The position numbers and the translations under genes are program-made. The notes under the pieces were generated by a model that was not told the origin of the DNA, ran no database searches, and saw only the letters and a list, made by a program, of their open reading frames with translations. From Hanamia caeni (GTDB lineage: Bacteria > Bacteroidota > Bacteroidia > Chitinophagales > Chitinophagaceae), in NCBI RefSeq assembly GCF_003721595.1, contig NZ_RJJR01000001.1, positions 248,001 through 312,000 of the forward strand: 64,000 bases of DNA, given 5' to 3'. Of the stretch, positions 45,147-54,300 are shown one piece after another; the first letter of the stretch is position 1, and each line of letters opens with the position of its first letter.

Positions 45147-46007
45147 TTAGCTTTTAACAACTTTATTCTGTTGAGGTATTATTAGTAATGGGTTACCGGT
45201 AATAAATGCCATGTTTTTAGTAAAGCTTTCCACAAAGATTTGTTGTATAATGCTCTTCCTGCGCCGGATCATCACCAATATGTCATAGGGAATTTCCTCG
45301 TAAAGATGCTGAATCGTTTTTGAGATGGAAAACGTATCTATTTGCAGCAACCCGAGCCTTGTATCTTTAAATGCCTTTTGCATATCAAAAACGTGCCTTT
45401 CAAATTGTTTCTTATCCTTCATAGTTTCGGGCTGATGTGGATCGCGCAGATTTACCATCGTTATTTCTGCATTGTAAATTCCGGAAAGCGCTGATAAGAT
45501 GGGGATGGCATTGTTATCGGATTTATGAATGGCAGTTGCGAACAAAATTTTCCCTGGTTTTTTCCATTTAAATTTTTCCGGGATTAAAAACACCGGAATT
45601 TTGGCTCGCTGGATAATCTTTGCGGCATTGCTTCCTAAAGTGATTTTTTTCAGGCCGGTGGCTCCCTCGGTGCCCATTACCACCAGGTCAATGTAATTTT
45701 CATCAGCGAAATCAAGAATATTTTTCACAACCGGGATTCTACCTACGTGAGCAGAGACAGGCACATTTGCGTTTGTATCGGCGAGTACTTTCTTTTGTAG
45801 TCGTTGCAGCCTTTTCAACACAATTTCCTGCAGGCGCCGGTTATGCTCATCCACGTTGAAAACAACGCCAGCTTCCGAAGCCTTTAGTGGCCTGAACAAA
45901 TGATAAAGAATAATATCCGCTCCTGACCTGGAAGCAATATCCACCGCGTATCTGAAAGCTTTTTTCGAATTTGTTGAAAAGTCTACCGGTACTAATATTC
46001 GTTTCAT
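45147..46007 (-). CDS. Universal stress protein, tandem USP domains (USP1)
   Basis: 286 residues; two USP domains in tandem. The N-terminal domain starts MKRILVPVDFSTNSKKA and keeps the ATP-binding motif Gx2Gx9GS at G112-S126 (GTEGATGLKKITLGS). The second domain (about 150-280) is degenerate at this motif. USPs act in tolerance to starvation, hypoxia and oxidants. Last of four consecutive USP genes; 20 bp after the previous one. Confidence 0.92.
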   Translation of the reverse strand: MKRILVPVDFSTNSKKAFRYAVDIASRSGADIILYHLFRPLKASEAGVVFNVDEHNRRLQEIVLKRLQRLQKKVLADTNANVPVSAHVGRIPVVKNILDFADENYIDLVVMGTEGATGLKKITLGSNAAKIIQRAKIPVFLIPEKFKWKKPGKILFATAIHKSDNNAIPILSALSGIYNAEITMVNLRDPHQPETMKDKKQFERHVFDMQKAFKDTRLGLLQIDTFSISKTIQHLYEEIPYDILVMIRRRKSIIQQIFVESFTKNMAFITGNPLLIIPQQNKVVKS

Positions 46008-46027
46008 AAACTTTTTTTTGCTTATTG

Positions 46028-46888
46028 TTATTCTGAATGCCCGTGTGCAGCAGGTATGGCGAGCAATGGTATTTTGGTATGATAGCTCATGCGTTTGGTT
46101 TTGCTCGGCTTAAAAATCCTGTTCCAAAATTTCATTGGATAAGTTACCATCACTAAAATGTCAATCTCATTTTTTTCTATAAAGTCCTGTAAAGTCTGTC
46201 CAAAATCTTCACCCGAAAGATGTGCGGACATCAGCGTTTCTTCTTTATACGTTTCTTTCAAATACTTTTCATATTGAACAATTTGCCGGTTATTATGCAG
46301 AAATATGCCTGCCTTGTCATCATCTTTATCGGTAAATATTTCCACTTCAACGTTTGCCATATACAAGCCGGCCAATTCAAAAATAAAATCAAGTATCACA
46401 GGGTCTTTTTCGAATTGGTTGGTAGCCAGCAGAATTTTCTGAGGCTTTTTCCATTTATAATCGTTGGGAATCGCAAATACGGGAATTCGTGATTTGCTGA
46501 TGGTGTTCGCAGTGCGACTACCCCACAATTTTTCTTTGATACCGCTGGCTCCCAATGTGCCCATCACAATAGCGTCAAATTTGGTGTTGTGTAAAGTGGT
46601 GCTGATGGCTTCCTGCAAAGATTCTGTAGAGATAACCACGTCTACAGGTACGCCATATTTTTTCTCTATCTCTTTTTTGAGTTTCGCAAGTTTTGAATTC
46701 GCTTCGTTAAGAAGCGTAGTATTAAATTCCTTGTTCACTCCTACATAATCGGTATATACATTCGCTATGATTTCAAAAGAATGCAGCAGCGTAATTTGAA
46801 GTGGCACTATGCGGGCGGATTCAACAGCAAAATTTATTGCGTTATCTGCGCAGGCGGAAAAATCAGTCGGTACTAATACTCGTTTCAT
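46028..46888 (-). CDS. Universal stress protein, tandem USP domains (USP2)
   Basis: 286 residues. The N-terminal USP domain starts MKRVLVPTDFSACADNA and has the ATP motif at G110-S124 (GTLGASGIKEKLWGS). The C-terminal domain lacks the motif and ends KIPLLAIPAAHGHSE. Third of the four genes by transcription order, 30 bp after USP3. Confidence 0.92.
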   Translation of the reverse strand: MKRVLVPTDFSACADNAINFAVESARIVPLQITLLHSFEIIANVYTDYVGVNKEFNTTLLNEANSKLAKLKKEIEKKYGVPVDVVISTESLQEAISTTLHNTKFDAIVMGTLGASGIKEKLWGSRTANTISKSRIPVFAIPNDYKWKKPQKILLATNQFEKDPVILDFIFELAGLYMANVEVEIFTDKDDDKAGIFLHNNRQIVQYEKYLKETYKEETLMSAHLSGEDFGQTLQDFIEKNEIDILVMVTYPMKFWNRIFKPSKTKRMSYHTKIPLLAIPAAHGHSE

Positions 46889-46918
46889 TTGAAATTTATT
46901 TATTATTTGAAATTGTAT

Positions 46919-47839
46919 TTATTTATTATGAGCAATAAATAAAGGAGTTTCCAATTCTTTCATCAGGATATCAGCCATGCTCACCTTAAACCATCTGGAG
47001 ATTTCACTTCTGCGGTAAGCGCCCAGCACCACAAGCTCATTCTCTTTATGATACCGCAAATGGCCAGGAATTTCCTCTTCCGCGCTTCCTTTTGCAACGA
47101 TATAATTTGCTTTTGGAAAATGCCTTTTTATAAACTCACGTATTAAATTATTGTTAGGCAAATGGGATCCTGCCAATTTATCTTTTACTGTCAAAACTTC
47201 TACAGCCGCATCAAGTTCGCCAAAAAGATAGCTATACATTTTTATGGCAAAAACTGACGAAGGGGCACCGTCATAGAGCAAAGTAACCTTGTCGATGGGC
47301 TTATATATATCCGGCACTATCAATACCGGGCATTGCACATCTGAAAGTAGTTCCCTGATGAAGCGCGTGGGTGGGCCTTCCGAAAACCGGTTAAAAGTTT
47401 CGGAGTCGTTGATAATTATGAGATCGGCAAATATGCTTTCCTCCTTAAGCTCGTGGATAGCAATTCCTTTATTCCGGTGAAATGAATAGGGTATACCGCC
47501 TTTGCCGCAAGCCTGTTCAAATAACATAACTGCCTCATCTCTTTTTAGCTGATCTTTTTTGTCGAGCTCTTTTATTATTTTTTCATCGTTATTATAAGAA
47601 GATATAATTTTTGAAACGCTATACGAGCGATAAATAAAATCATCCAAAAAAACGCCTACAAGCGATGCATTGGCTTCGCGGGTAAGCTGGATGGCGTAAT
47701 CCATTGTACTCTGTGAAAATTTTAAGCCATCAAAAACTGCCAGGAATTTTTTCGACTTCAGGTTTTTTCTTTTGTATAAGCGGCTGCCGGTATTGTACTC
47801 GAGCTCTTTGGTCAATATTTTTTTTGTCAGTTCTTTCAT
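46919..47839 (-). CDS. Universal stress protein-like, ATP motif lost (USP3)
   Basis: 306 residues, the divergent member of the four. It has an N-terminal extension (about 30 residues, Lys-rich) before KKFLAVFDGLKFSQSTMDYA. The first domain ends FSEGPPTRFIRELLSDVQCPVLIVP, so the Gx2Gx9G[S/T] nucleotide motif is absent. The second domain has VLGAYRRSEISRWFKVSMAD. It is probably a non-ATP-binding USP variant and may pair with its neighbours. Confidence 0.82.
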   Translation of the reverse strand: MKELTKKILTKELEYNTGSRLYKRKNLKSKKFLAVFDGLKFSQSTMDYAIQLTREANASLVGVFLDDFIYRSYSVSKIISSYNNDEKIIKELDKKDQLKRDEAVMLFEQACGKGGIPYSFHRNKGIAIHELKEESIFADLIIINDSETFNRFSEGPPTRFIRELLSDVQCPVLIVPDIYKPIDKVTLLYDGAPSSVFAIKMYSYLFGELDAAVEVLTVKDKLAGSHLPNNNLIREFIKRHFPKANYIVAKGSAEEEIPGHLRYHKENELVVLGAYRRSEISRWFKVSMADILMKELETPLFIAHNK

Positions 47840-47857
47840 GATTTTTTAATTAAATTT

Positions 47858-48721
47858 CTAAAGAAATTCTTCTGCTTCCTGTAAAATTCCGGGAATAGCC
47901 AGGATGGGAATGGCAGAGTGAAAGGCCATATTTTTTGTAAAGCTTTTGAAGAAAAACTTTTCGAAAAATGATTTCGGATAGGTTACCATAGCAATGATTC
48001 CGGCCGTATTATTTACACAGTAAGCATCTATGGCCGATTCAAAATCGCTGCCTTCTAAAATTTCTCCTTTAAACACGGTACGTGGAAAAGTTTCTTTTAA
48101 AAAACCCAGATAGTAATTTAATTGCTCTTCATTGTAAATAAAATCAGCATCTTCATTGGCATCAATATCCTTAAAAACAATAACATGAACGGGGACCGAA
48201 AAAAGGTTAGCCAGATTCACAAAGTTTTTAAGCAACGCTTCATCTTTTTCAAATTGGTTGGTGGCAAAAACAATGGCTGTGGGCTTTTGTAATTCGTATG
48301 AAGCAGGTACGGTCAATACCGGAAAATTGGTTTTGCCGATTGTCCCGGCAGTAACGCTTCCGATTAATATTTTCTTTAACCCGGAAGCCCCTTTTGTGCC
48401 CATAACAATCAAATCGGGATTTTCTTTTTCTGCATATTTGAGAATGGAAGGGATTACGTTTCCGCCCACGAGAAAAGGTAAAATTTTTACATCAGGGTAC
48501 ACTTCCGCAATCGCTTTTAACGACAATTCCAGGCTTTTACTTTTATCAGCAACCACTTTTTTCCCGGATGAATCTGCCTGCATGGTGGCCATGTTCAGCG
48601 TAGGCTCCACTACATGCAGCAGGTGGATAACGGCATTGTTTTTTTTAGCTATTTCACAAGCCTGCGCCACTGCTTTTAAAGCATTGTCTGAAAAGTCTGT
48701 GGGGACTAATATTTTTTGCAT
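47858..48721 (-). CDS. Universal stress protein, tandem USP domains (USP4)
   Basis: 287 residues, first gene of the USP run. The N-terminal domain starts MQKILVPTDFSDNALKA and keeps the ATP motif at G108-S122 (GTKGASGLKKILIGS). The second domain is motif-poor. Upstream are a TGATTG-N4-CAATCA palindrome 76 bp before the ATG and larger inverted repeats, candidates for control of the whole operon. Confidence 0.92.
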   Translation of the reverse strand: MQKILVPTDFSDNALKAVAQACEIAKKNNAVIHLLHVVEPTLNMATMQADSSGKKVVADKSKSLELSLKAIAEVYPDVKILPFLVGGNVIPSILKYAEKENPDLIVMGTKGASGLKKILIGSVTAGTIGKTNFPVLTVPASYELQKPTAIVFATNQFEKDEALLKNFVNLANLFSVPVHVIVFKDIDANEDADFIYNEEQLNYYLGFLKETFPRTVFKGEILEGSDFESAIDAYCVNNTAGIIAMVTYPKSFFEKFFFKSFTKNMAFHSAIPILAIPGILQEAEEFL

Positions 48722-48796
48722 TGCTTTTTAATTGTTTTTAGAGCAATGATATTCCTATTAATCCGGATGTAAGATGATATAAGTCAGGCTGTTTTA

Positions 48797-48812
48797 TGAT
48801 TGCGATCAATCA
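48797..48812. promoter_or_regulatory. Palindrome TGATTG-N4-CAATCA upstream of the USP operon
   Basis: A perfect 6-4-6 inverted repeat, TGATTGCGATCAATCA, 76 bp upstream of the first USP gene. The layout resembles Crp/Fnr-family operators (for example TTGAT-N4-ATCAA), a known type of control for USP genes. The regulator is inferred, not seen. Confidence 0.4.
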
Positions 48813-48841
48813 AAAGAAAGAAAATTAAAAATTACATTTTG

Positions 48842-48872
48842 CAGTAAATCAATAAATATTGTTGTTTTTTAT
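48842..48872 (+). repeat. CAGTAAA-type element, copy j
   Basis: CAGTAAATCAATAAATATT then GTTGTTTTTTAT, a close match to the copy at 34591-34622 read on the opposite strand. It sits in the leader region of the USP operon, not at a gene end. Confidence 0.45.
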
Positions 48873-48927
48873 GTTGATGGAGAAGATTAGTCGTAACAAG
48901 CGAAAATTCAATCCGGACCTGACTTTC

Positions 48928-49050
48928 AAACCTTAGTAGAAAAATACTTTAATAAAAATTAAAACCTTATTACTTTACCCTGCGTTAGTTTTTTTATAAT
49001 AAGGTAATAAGGTTATGTCGATAGAGTTTACCTGATTTCTACTAAGGTTT
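48928..49050. repeat. Nested inverted repeat, possible small non-autonomous element
   Basis: Outer perfect 15-bp inverted repeat: AAACCTTAGTAGAAA at 48928-48942 and TTTCTACTAAGGTTT at 49036-49050. Inside, AACCTTATTAC at 48963-48973 pairs with GTAATAAGGTT at 49004-49014. Total 123 bp, no coding capacity. It lies between metZ and the USP operon. It resembles a MITE or a long folded RNA leader; which one cannot be decided from one copy. Confidence 0.75.
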
Positions 49051-49088
49051 TACAATACCTAATCTATTGATAGATCCTTTTTGCCCAA

Positions 49089-50258
49089 TCAGCATTTTTC
49101 CAGCGCCTGCAATATGTCTGCCTTGATGTCTTCTATATCCTCCAGCCCTGCCGAAATCCGGATAAGCCCGGGAGTGATGCTTACACTGGCTTTTTCTTCA
49201 TCCGTGAGCTTCGCATGCGTGGTAGAAGCCGGGTGCGAAGCAATGCTGCGCGTGTCGCCAAGATTGGAAGTGAGCGTAAGCATTTTCAGGCTATTTAAAA
49301 ATTTCTTTCCGCTTTCGAGCCCCCCTTTAATATCAAAAGTAATTAAGCCTCCGCCGCGCGTCATTTGTTTTTTGGCCACTTCATACATAGGATGGGAGGG
49401 ATGAAAAGGATATTTGATGTTGTTCAGCTTGGGATGGCCATCCAGCGCCTTTACCAATGCCTCTGCATTGTCGCAATGCCTTTGAAGCCTTACGTCAAGT
49501 GTTTCCAGGCTTTTGCTGAGCAGCCAGGCATTAAACGGCGAAATGGAAGGGCCTGTATTTTTACAGAAAACAAAAAGCTGGTCAATCAGTTCTTTTTTTC
49601 CAACTACAATACCCCCGAGCACACGGCCCTGGCCATCTATCCATTTGGTTGCGGAATGCAGAATCAAATCTGCTCCATACCTGGATGGCTTTTGAAGGAT
49701 GGGCGTAGCAAAGCAATTGTCTACCAGCAATATGATATTATGTTTTTTAGCAAAATTGCCAATCCATTCCAGGTCTATAATATCCAGTCCCGGATTGGTG
49801 GGTGTTTCGATAAAAATCATTTTGGTATTTGGCTTCACCAGGCTTTCCCATGATTCGGGGTCGTTTATATCAGCGTAAGAATATTCAATATTCCACCGGG
49901 GGAAAAACTTGGTGATAATAGTGTGGGTAGAGCCAAATATGGAGCGGCAGCTTAGCAGGTGGTCGCCCGCATTCAGGAAGGTCATAAAGCAACCGAAAAT
50001 TGAGCTCATGCCCGATGCAGTTACAAAGCCTGCTTCAACCTCTTCCAGCGCGCACATTTTATCAATAAGCTCCTGGGCATTTGGATTTTCAAAGCGTGAA
50101 TAAATATTGTTATCGAGTTCGCCGGCAAATGTTTCGCTCATTTCTTCGGCACTGTCAAACTGAAAACTTGACGTCAGAAATAGTGGCGTGCTGTGTTCTT
50201 TTTGGTTGGTTTGGGGGGTTTGGATTCTGATAGCCTGCGTTTTCGGGAGTTGCGTCAT
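49089..50258 (-). CDS. metZ: Trans-sulfuration PLP enzyme, probable O-succinylhomoserine sulfhydrylase
   Basis: 389 residues of the Cys/Met metabolism PLP family. The PLP lysine is K205 in LHSATKWIDGQGRVLGG; the DGQGR variant of this motif is characteristic of MetZ, which makes homocysteine from activated homoserine and sulfide. Cystathionine gamma-synthase or methionine gamma-lyase remain possible. SRFENPNAQELIDKM and the C-terminal ISPGLIRISAGLED-like stretch are conserved. No SAM riboswitch is recognisable upstream. Confidence 0.88.
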   Translation of the reverse strand: MTQLPKTQAIRIQTPQTNQKEHSTPLFLTSSFQFDSAEEMSETFAGELDNNIYSRFENPNAQELIDKMCALEEVEAGFVTASGMSSIFGCFMTFLNAGDHLLSCRSIFGSTHTIITKFFPRWNIEYSYADINDPESWESLVKPNTKMIFIETPTNPGLDIIDLEWIGNFAKKHNIILLVDNCFATPILQKPSRYGADLILHSATKWIDGQGRVLGGIVVGKKELIDQLFVFCKNTGPSISPFNAWLLSKSLETLDVRLQRHCDNAEALVKALDGHPKLNNIKYPFHPSHPMYEVAKKQMTRGGGLITFDIKGGLESGKKFLNSLKMLTLTSNLGDTRSIASHPASTTHAKLTDEEKASVSITPGLIRISAGLEDIEDIKADILQALEKC

Positions 50259-50331
50259 TTTTATTTTTAATTTTTATTAAAAGGAGTGCGAAGATAAGAA
50301 GCAATGATTTTTTAAAAACCATAAAATTTTG

Positions 50332-50349
50332 GCGACGAAGCAATCTCTT
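50332..50349. repeat. REP-like repeat GCGACGAAGCAATCTCTT, copy 1
   Basis: 18 bases identical to 58641-58658; both are followed closely by TTATCACG. The core GCGACGAAGCAATCTC belongs to a common class of dispersed palindromic repeats in bacteria. Confidence 0.7.
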
Positions 50350-50392
50350 AGTTATCACGTGTATCGTATACGCATAACCGTTATACCGGAAA

Positions 50393-50427
50393 GCAAAATA
50401 AAAAACCGTTGAATTTATTGCTTTACT
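50393..50427 (-). repeat. CAGTAAA-type element, copy k; behind the 50548 gene
   Basis: On the minus strand CAGTAAAGCAATAAATTCAA then CGGTTTTTATTTTGC, 120 bp after the stop of the hypothetical gene. GCAATAAA and TTTATTTTGC-like ends can pair. Confidence 0.5.
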
Positions 50428-50547
50428 GGAAAATACCCTGGCCTTTCGCTGGGCGTGTTACTTGTAATCCCTCAGCATCCAGACAATTAAGATTGAGGAT
50501 GACGGGTGTGGGTACATTCGCCATGAAATGCCTGATAAGAGGAAAAA

Positions 50548-50880
50548 TTAAAACAAAGGAAAATTATTCTTAAGCTCACGGGTACCGGTGAAAAAATATA
50601 CTTTTTCTGTAAGCGGCGATACTAAAATACAAATGCTTTGATTATTTCGCCGGCAATGAATACCCGCAATTAAACGACGCAATTTTTTTATCACCGGTGC
50701 TACTCTTTCTTCCGGGTAAGTTAATCGTAATTCTTTTTCTGCTTTGTTTGCCGACAATGTTAGCAAATCAAACAGGCTTTTTTCATGATTCATCTTTAAT
50801 TCAAAGGGCAGAATGAGTGAAACACGGGGCTGGCCTTCTTCTGCTGTGGGCATGTCAGGATAATCCTTATCATATTTCAT
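50548..50880 (-). CDS. Hypothetical small protein
   Basis: 110 residues: DYPDMPTAEEGQPRVSLILPFELKM, a helical middle (ANKAEKELRLTYPEERVAPVIKKLRRL) and ICILVSPLTEKVYFFTG. The pattern resembles the N-terminal part of longer Bacteroidota proteins related to archaeo-eukaryotic release-factor domains (baeRF), but it ends early. This may be a short family or a truncated one. Isolated, minus strand. Confidence 0.6.
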   Translation of the reverse strand: MKYDKDYPDMPTAEEGQPRVSLILPFELKMNHEKSLFDLLTLSANKAEKELRLTYPEERVAPVIKKLRRLIAGIHCRRNNQSICILVSPLTEKVYFFTGTRELKNNFPLF

Positions 50881-51335
50881 GAGATGTTTTTAGTGGGCGC
50901 AATATTTACAACCGGGGTAACTATCGTAGTCACTTGCACAGTTGGCATTTGCATCATAAGTTACAATAATAAAATGAAACTGGAGGCTTTTCTTTTTTCT
51001 ATTCATTCAGTAACGTAGAAATTGTCATCCGATTTAATATAAAACTGCAATTGGGCATAAGCAATCGTTTAATTTCATAAGCCAACGCTGTGGCAGTAAA
51101 GGAAGAAATAAACAGTTTTTCTGTTTTGCCACGCCATTTCTGATACCCCGAGTTGAATAATTAAATTAACTAAATAAAATTATTGCCCATTTTATTTTTT
51201 GTACCTTGTAGTACTTACCACTATCCTCCGAACATATTTTGCTTTCCCTGAATGCCATATCGCTAACTTCTCATTGTTAAAAGGGTATCTGGTTAAGATC
51301 AAAGAAAACAAATGACCAACCTGAAATAATAAATA
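50881..51335. other. Divergent intergenic region
   Basis: About 455 bp between the hypothetical gene (minus) and the CheB/CheR fusion (plus). TACCTTGT at 51202-51209 is a near match to the -7 consensus. No gene seen. Confidence 0.35.
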
Positions 51336-54300
51336 ATGGAAAACATAAAAAAGCCGGAATATATTATCGCTATTGGCGCATCTGCCGGTGGTATGGAAGA
51401 GATTAATTCATTTTTCGACCATACGCCCTTCGATGGGGTTTCTTATGTAATTGTTCAGCATTTGTCGCCCGATTTCAAAAGCCGCATGGTTGAATTATTA
51501 ACAAGGCATAGCAAACTAAAAGTAAAAGAAGCCGAAAATGGAATGGTTGTAAATTCAAATGTAGTATATCTGATTCCTAACGATAAGTTTATGACTATCA
51601 GCGATGGTAAATTACACTTGACTCCAAAAGATAAAGAACAAGGGCCTCATCTTACCATTGATACATTTTTCAAATCGCTTGCTATAAATAGCGGCAGGAA
51701 GGCAATAGCTATCGTGCTTTCAGGGCTTGGATCTGATGGGTCAGAAGGCGTGAAAGCCATTAAGCAGGAAGGGGGAATTGTAATGGCGCGTAACCCTGAA
51801 ACTTCAGAGTTTAGCAGCATGCCATCTAACGCCATCGCTACGGGTATCGTAGATTTTATCCTGGAGCCCGCGCTGATGCCTGATGCGATTGAAGATTATG
51901 TAAAACAGGATGGAAAATTATTGGATAATGAGAATGATGAAAAAACTATATTGGCTATTATAGAATTAATAAAAGAAAAATCGCCCTTAGATTTTTCAGA
52001 TTATAAACAAAGCACCATTTCCAGGAGAATAAAAAGAAGAGCCGGGCATAATAATATTACTAAACTGGAAGCTTACCTTGAATTTTTAAAAACGTCCCCT
52101 GAAGAATTAGACGCGCTAAGCAAAGATTTTCTGATAAGCGTTACTTCATTTTTTAGAAACAAGGAAGCATTCGACATCCTGGAAAAAGAGGTCATTCCAT
52201 CCATATTAAAGAATCTGCATCCGGGAGAAGAATTAAAAATATGGGTAGCTGCGTGTGCTACAGGCGAGGAAGCCTATTCTTTAGCCATTTTGGTGGCAGA
52301 GCAACTGAACAATCATTTAAAAGATACTGTAGTAAAAATATTTGCTACCGATATAGATGCAGTGGCACTCGTTCATGCCGGAAAAGGTATTTTTTCCGCC
52401 GCCATTGCAAATGAGATGCCTAAGGAGCGGCTTGAAAAATACTTTAAAAAGGAAGGCAACAATTACAGGATAAAGTCAGAGATACGTAATATGGTCATTT
52501 TTGCCCGCCACGACCTGGTGAAGAATCCTCCTTATTGCAATATGCACCTCATCAGTTGCCGCAACCTGCTCATTTACATGTCGCCGGCATTGCAGAAAAA
52601 GGTCTTTTTTATGCTGCTCTTCGGTCTTAAAGTGGATGGATATTTATTTTTAGGCTCCAGCGAAAATCCAATGCCTATCATTCAAAACCTGGAAGTCATT
52701 GATAAAACCTGGAAAATATATAAAAACCTGCAAACCCAACGTAAGGTACATTTTGATGGATTTTCAGTGCCTCAAATGATTGATATAAAAGAGAAGCGTT
52801 ATTCAAAAGAAGAGCTGATCAAAAAGGAAAGCCTGGCTTTGCCGGAAGCTGTGAATGAAAACCTGGCGAACGAGTTGGATTGCCTGTTAGTTTGTGTTGA
52901 TGAAAATGACCGGGTGGTGAAAACTTATGGCGATGTTTCTAAATTTCTTCTGCAAAAGAATTTTAATTCAAACCTCAGAGATCTTTTACCAAAGCCGCTG
53001 GATGTGGCCTTTAAAATACTAAGCAGTGCAGTTCAAAAAACAAATCAAAAAGCTGCTAATAAAGGAATTGTAATTATACAGCAGGGAAAGGCTATTAAAG
53101 TAGATATTTCAGTAAGCCCGTTGAGAGTAGGCGGGCAAAAATTGCTGATGGTTACCTTTAGTGAGAATAAAATGGAAAATGCCGGAAACCAGCAAACAGT
53201 GTTTGACGAAAAGATTTACTTGGACCAATATACCTTGAATTTAGAAGAGGAATTAAAAGAAGTAAAAAGCAAATTGCAATCTACTTATGAGCAACTTGAC
53301 CGCTCCAATGAAAATATGCAATCTTTTAATGAAGAACTACTTTCTGCGAATGAAGAAATGCAAAGTACGAATGAAGAAATGCAATCGGTAAATGAAGAAC
53401 TTCATACCATTAATGCTGACTATGTTTTAAAAAACAAAGAACTAACGGAAACCAATGATGACCTTAATAATTATTTCAGAAGCAATACCAACGGGCAGTT
53501 GTTTGTGAACAAGGATTTGTTGTTAATGAAATTTTCACCGGGAACCATAAAGCTGATCAACCTCCGCGAAAGTGATATTGGCAGGCCGCTCAGCAATATT
53601 TCTACTAATATAAAATTTGAAACCATAAGCCAGGATATTAAAGAGGTAATTGAAAAAGGAAATACCATTACCAAAGAAATTGAAGCGGAGGATGGTAAAT
53701 GGTACCAGACGGTTACCATGCCGTATATAACCGGCGATCACAAAAGAAACGGCGCTATGATTACATTTAATGATGTTACTAATTTAAAACAGGCAGAATT
53801 AGAGCTCGATAAAACGAATAAAAAGTTATTAGCCATCAATTCCGACCTGGATAATTTTGTTCACGCTGCCTCTCACGATCTGCTCGGGCCGCTTAGTAGT
53901 ATTGAATTGAGCTTTGGTGTATTATCTGACACGCGAATTTCTGGGGATGAGAGAACCAAGCTAATGGAAATAATAAAAAATGCCTTCAAAAGATTCCACA
54001 AACTGGTTGCCGAATTAGGTACCATAGGTAAAATGGAAAGCGGCATGTCGGTGAAGGAAGCTATAGACCTGCAGGAATTGATTGAGGATATCGAAGCAAG
54101 TATCGAAAACAGGATCATATCATCAGGAACCACAATCAGAAAAGACGTAGGTAATACTAAAATTTATTTTTCAAAAAAGAACCTCAGAAGTATTATTTAC
54201 AACCTTATTACCAACGGCATCAAGTTTAGCAATCCGGATCGTCCTTCCGAAATATGGATAAGCGCCAAATCTGAAAAAGGCTATTCGGTGCTTACGGTAA

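Noticed and set aside
50259..50547. Possible SAM riboswitch upstream of metZ
   Set aside because: No recognisable conserved core or stem set; the region holds only AT-rich sequence, a REP-like repeat and a terminator-like element.
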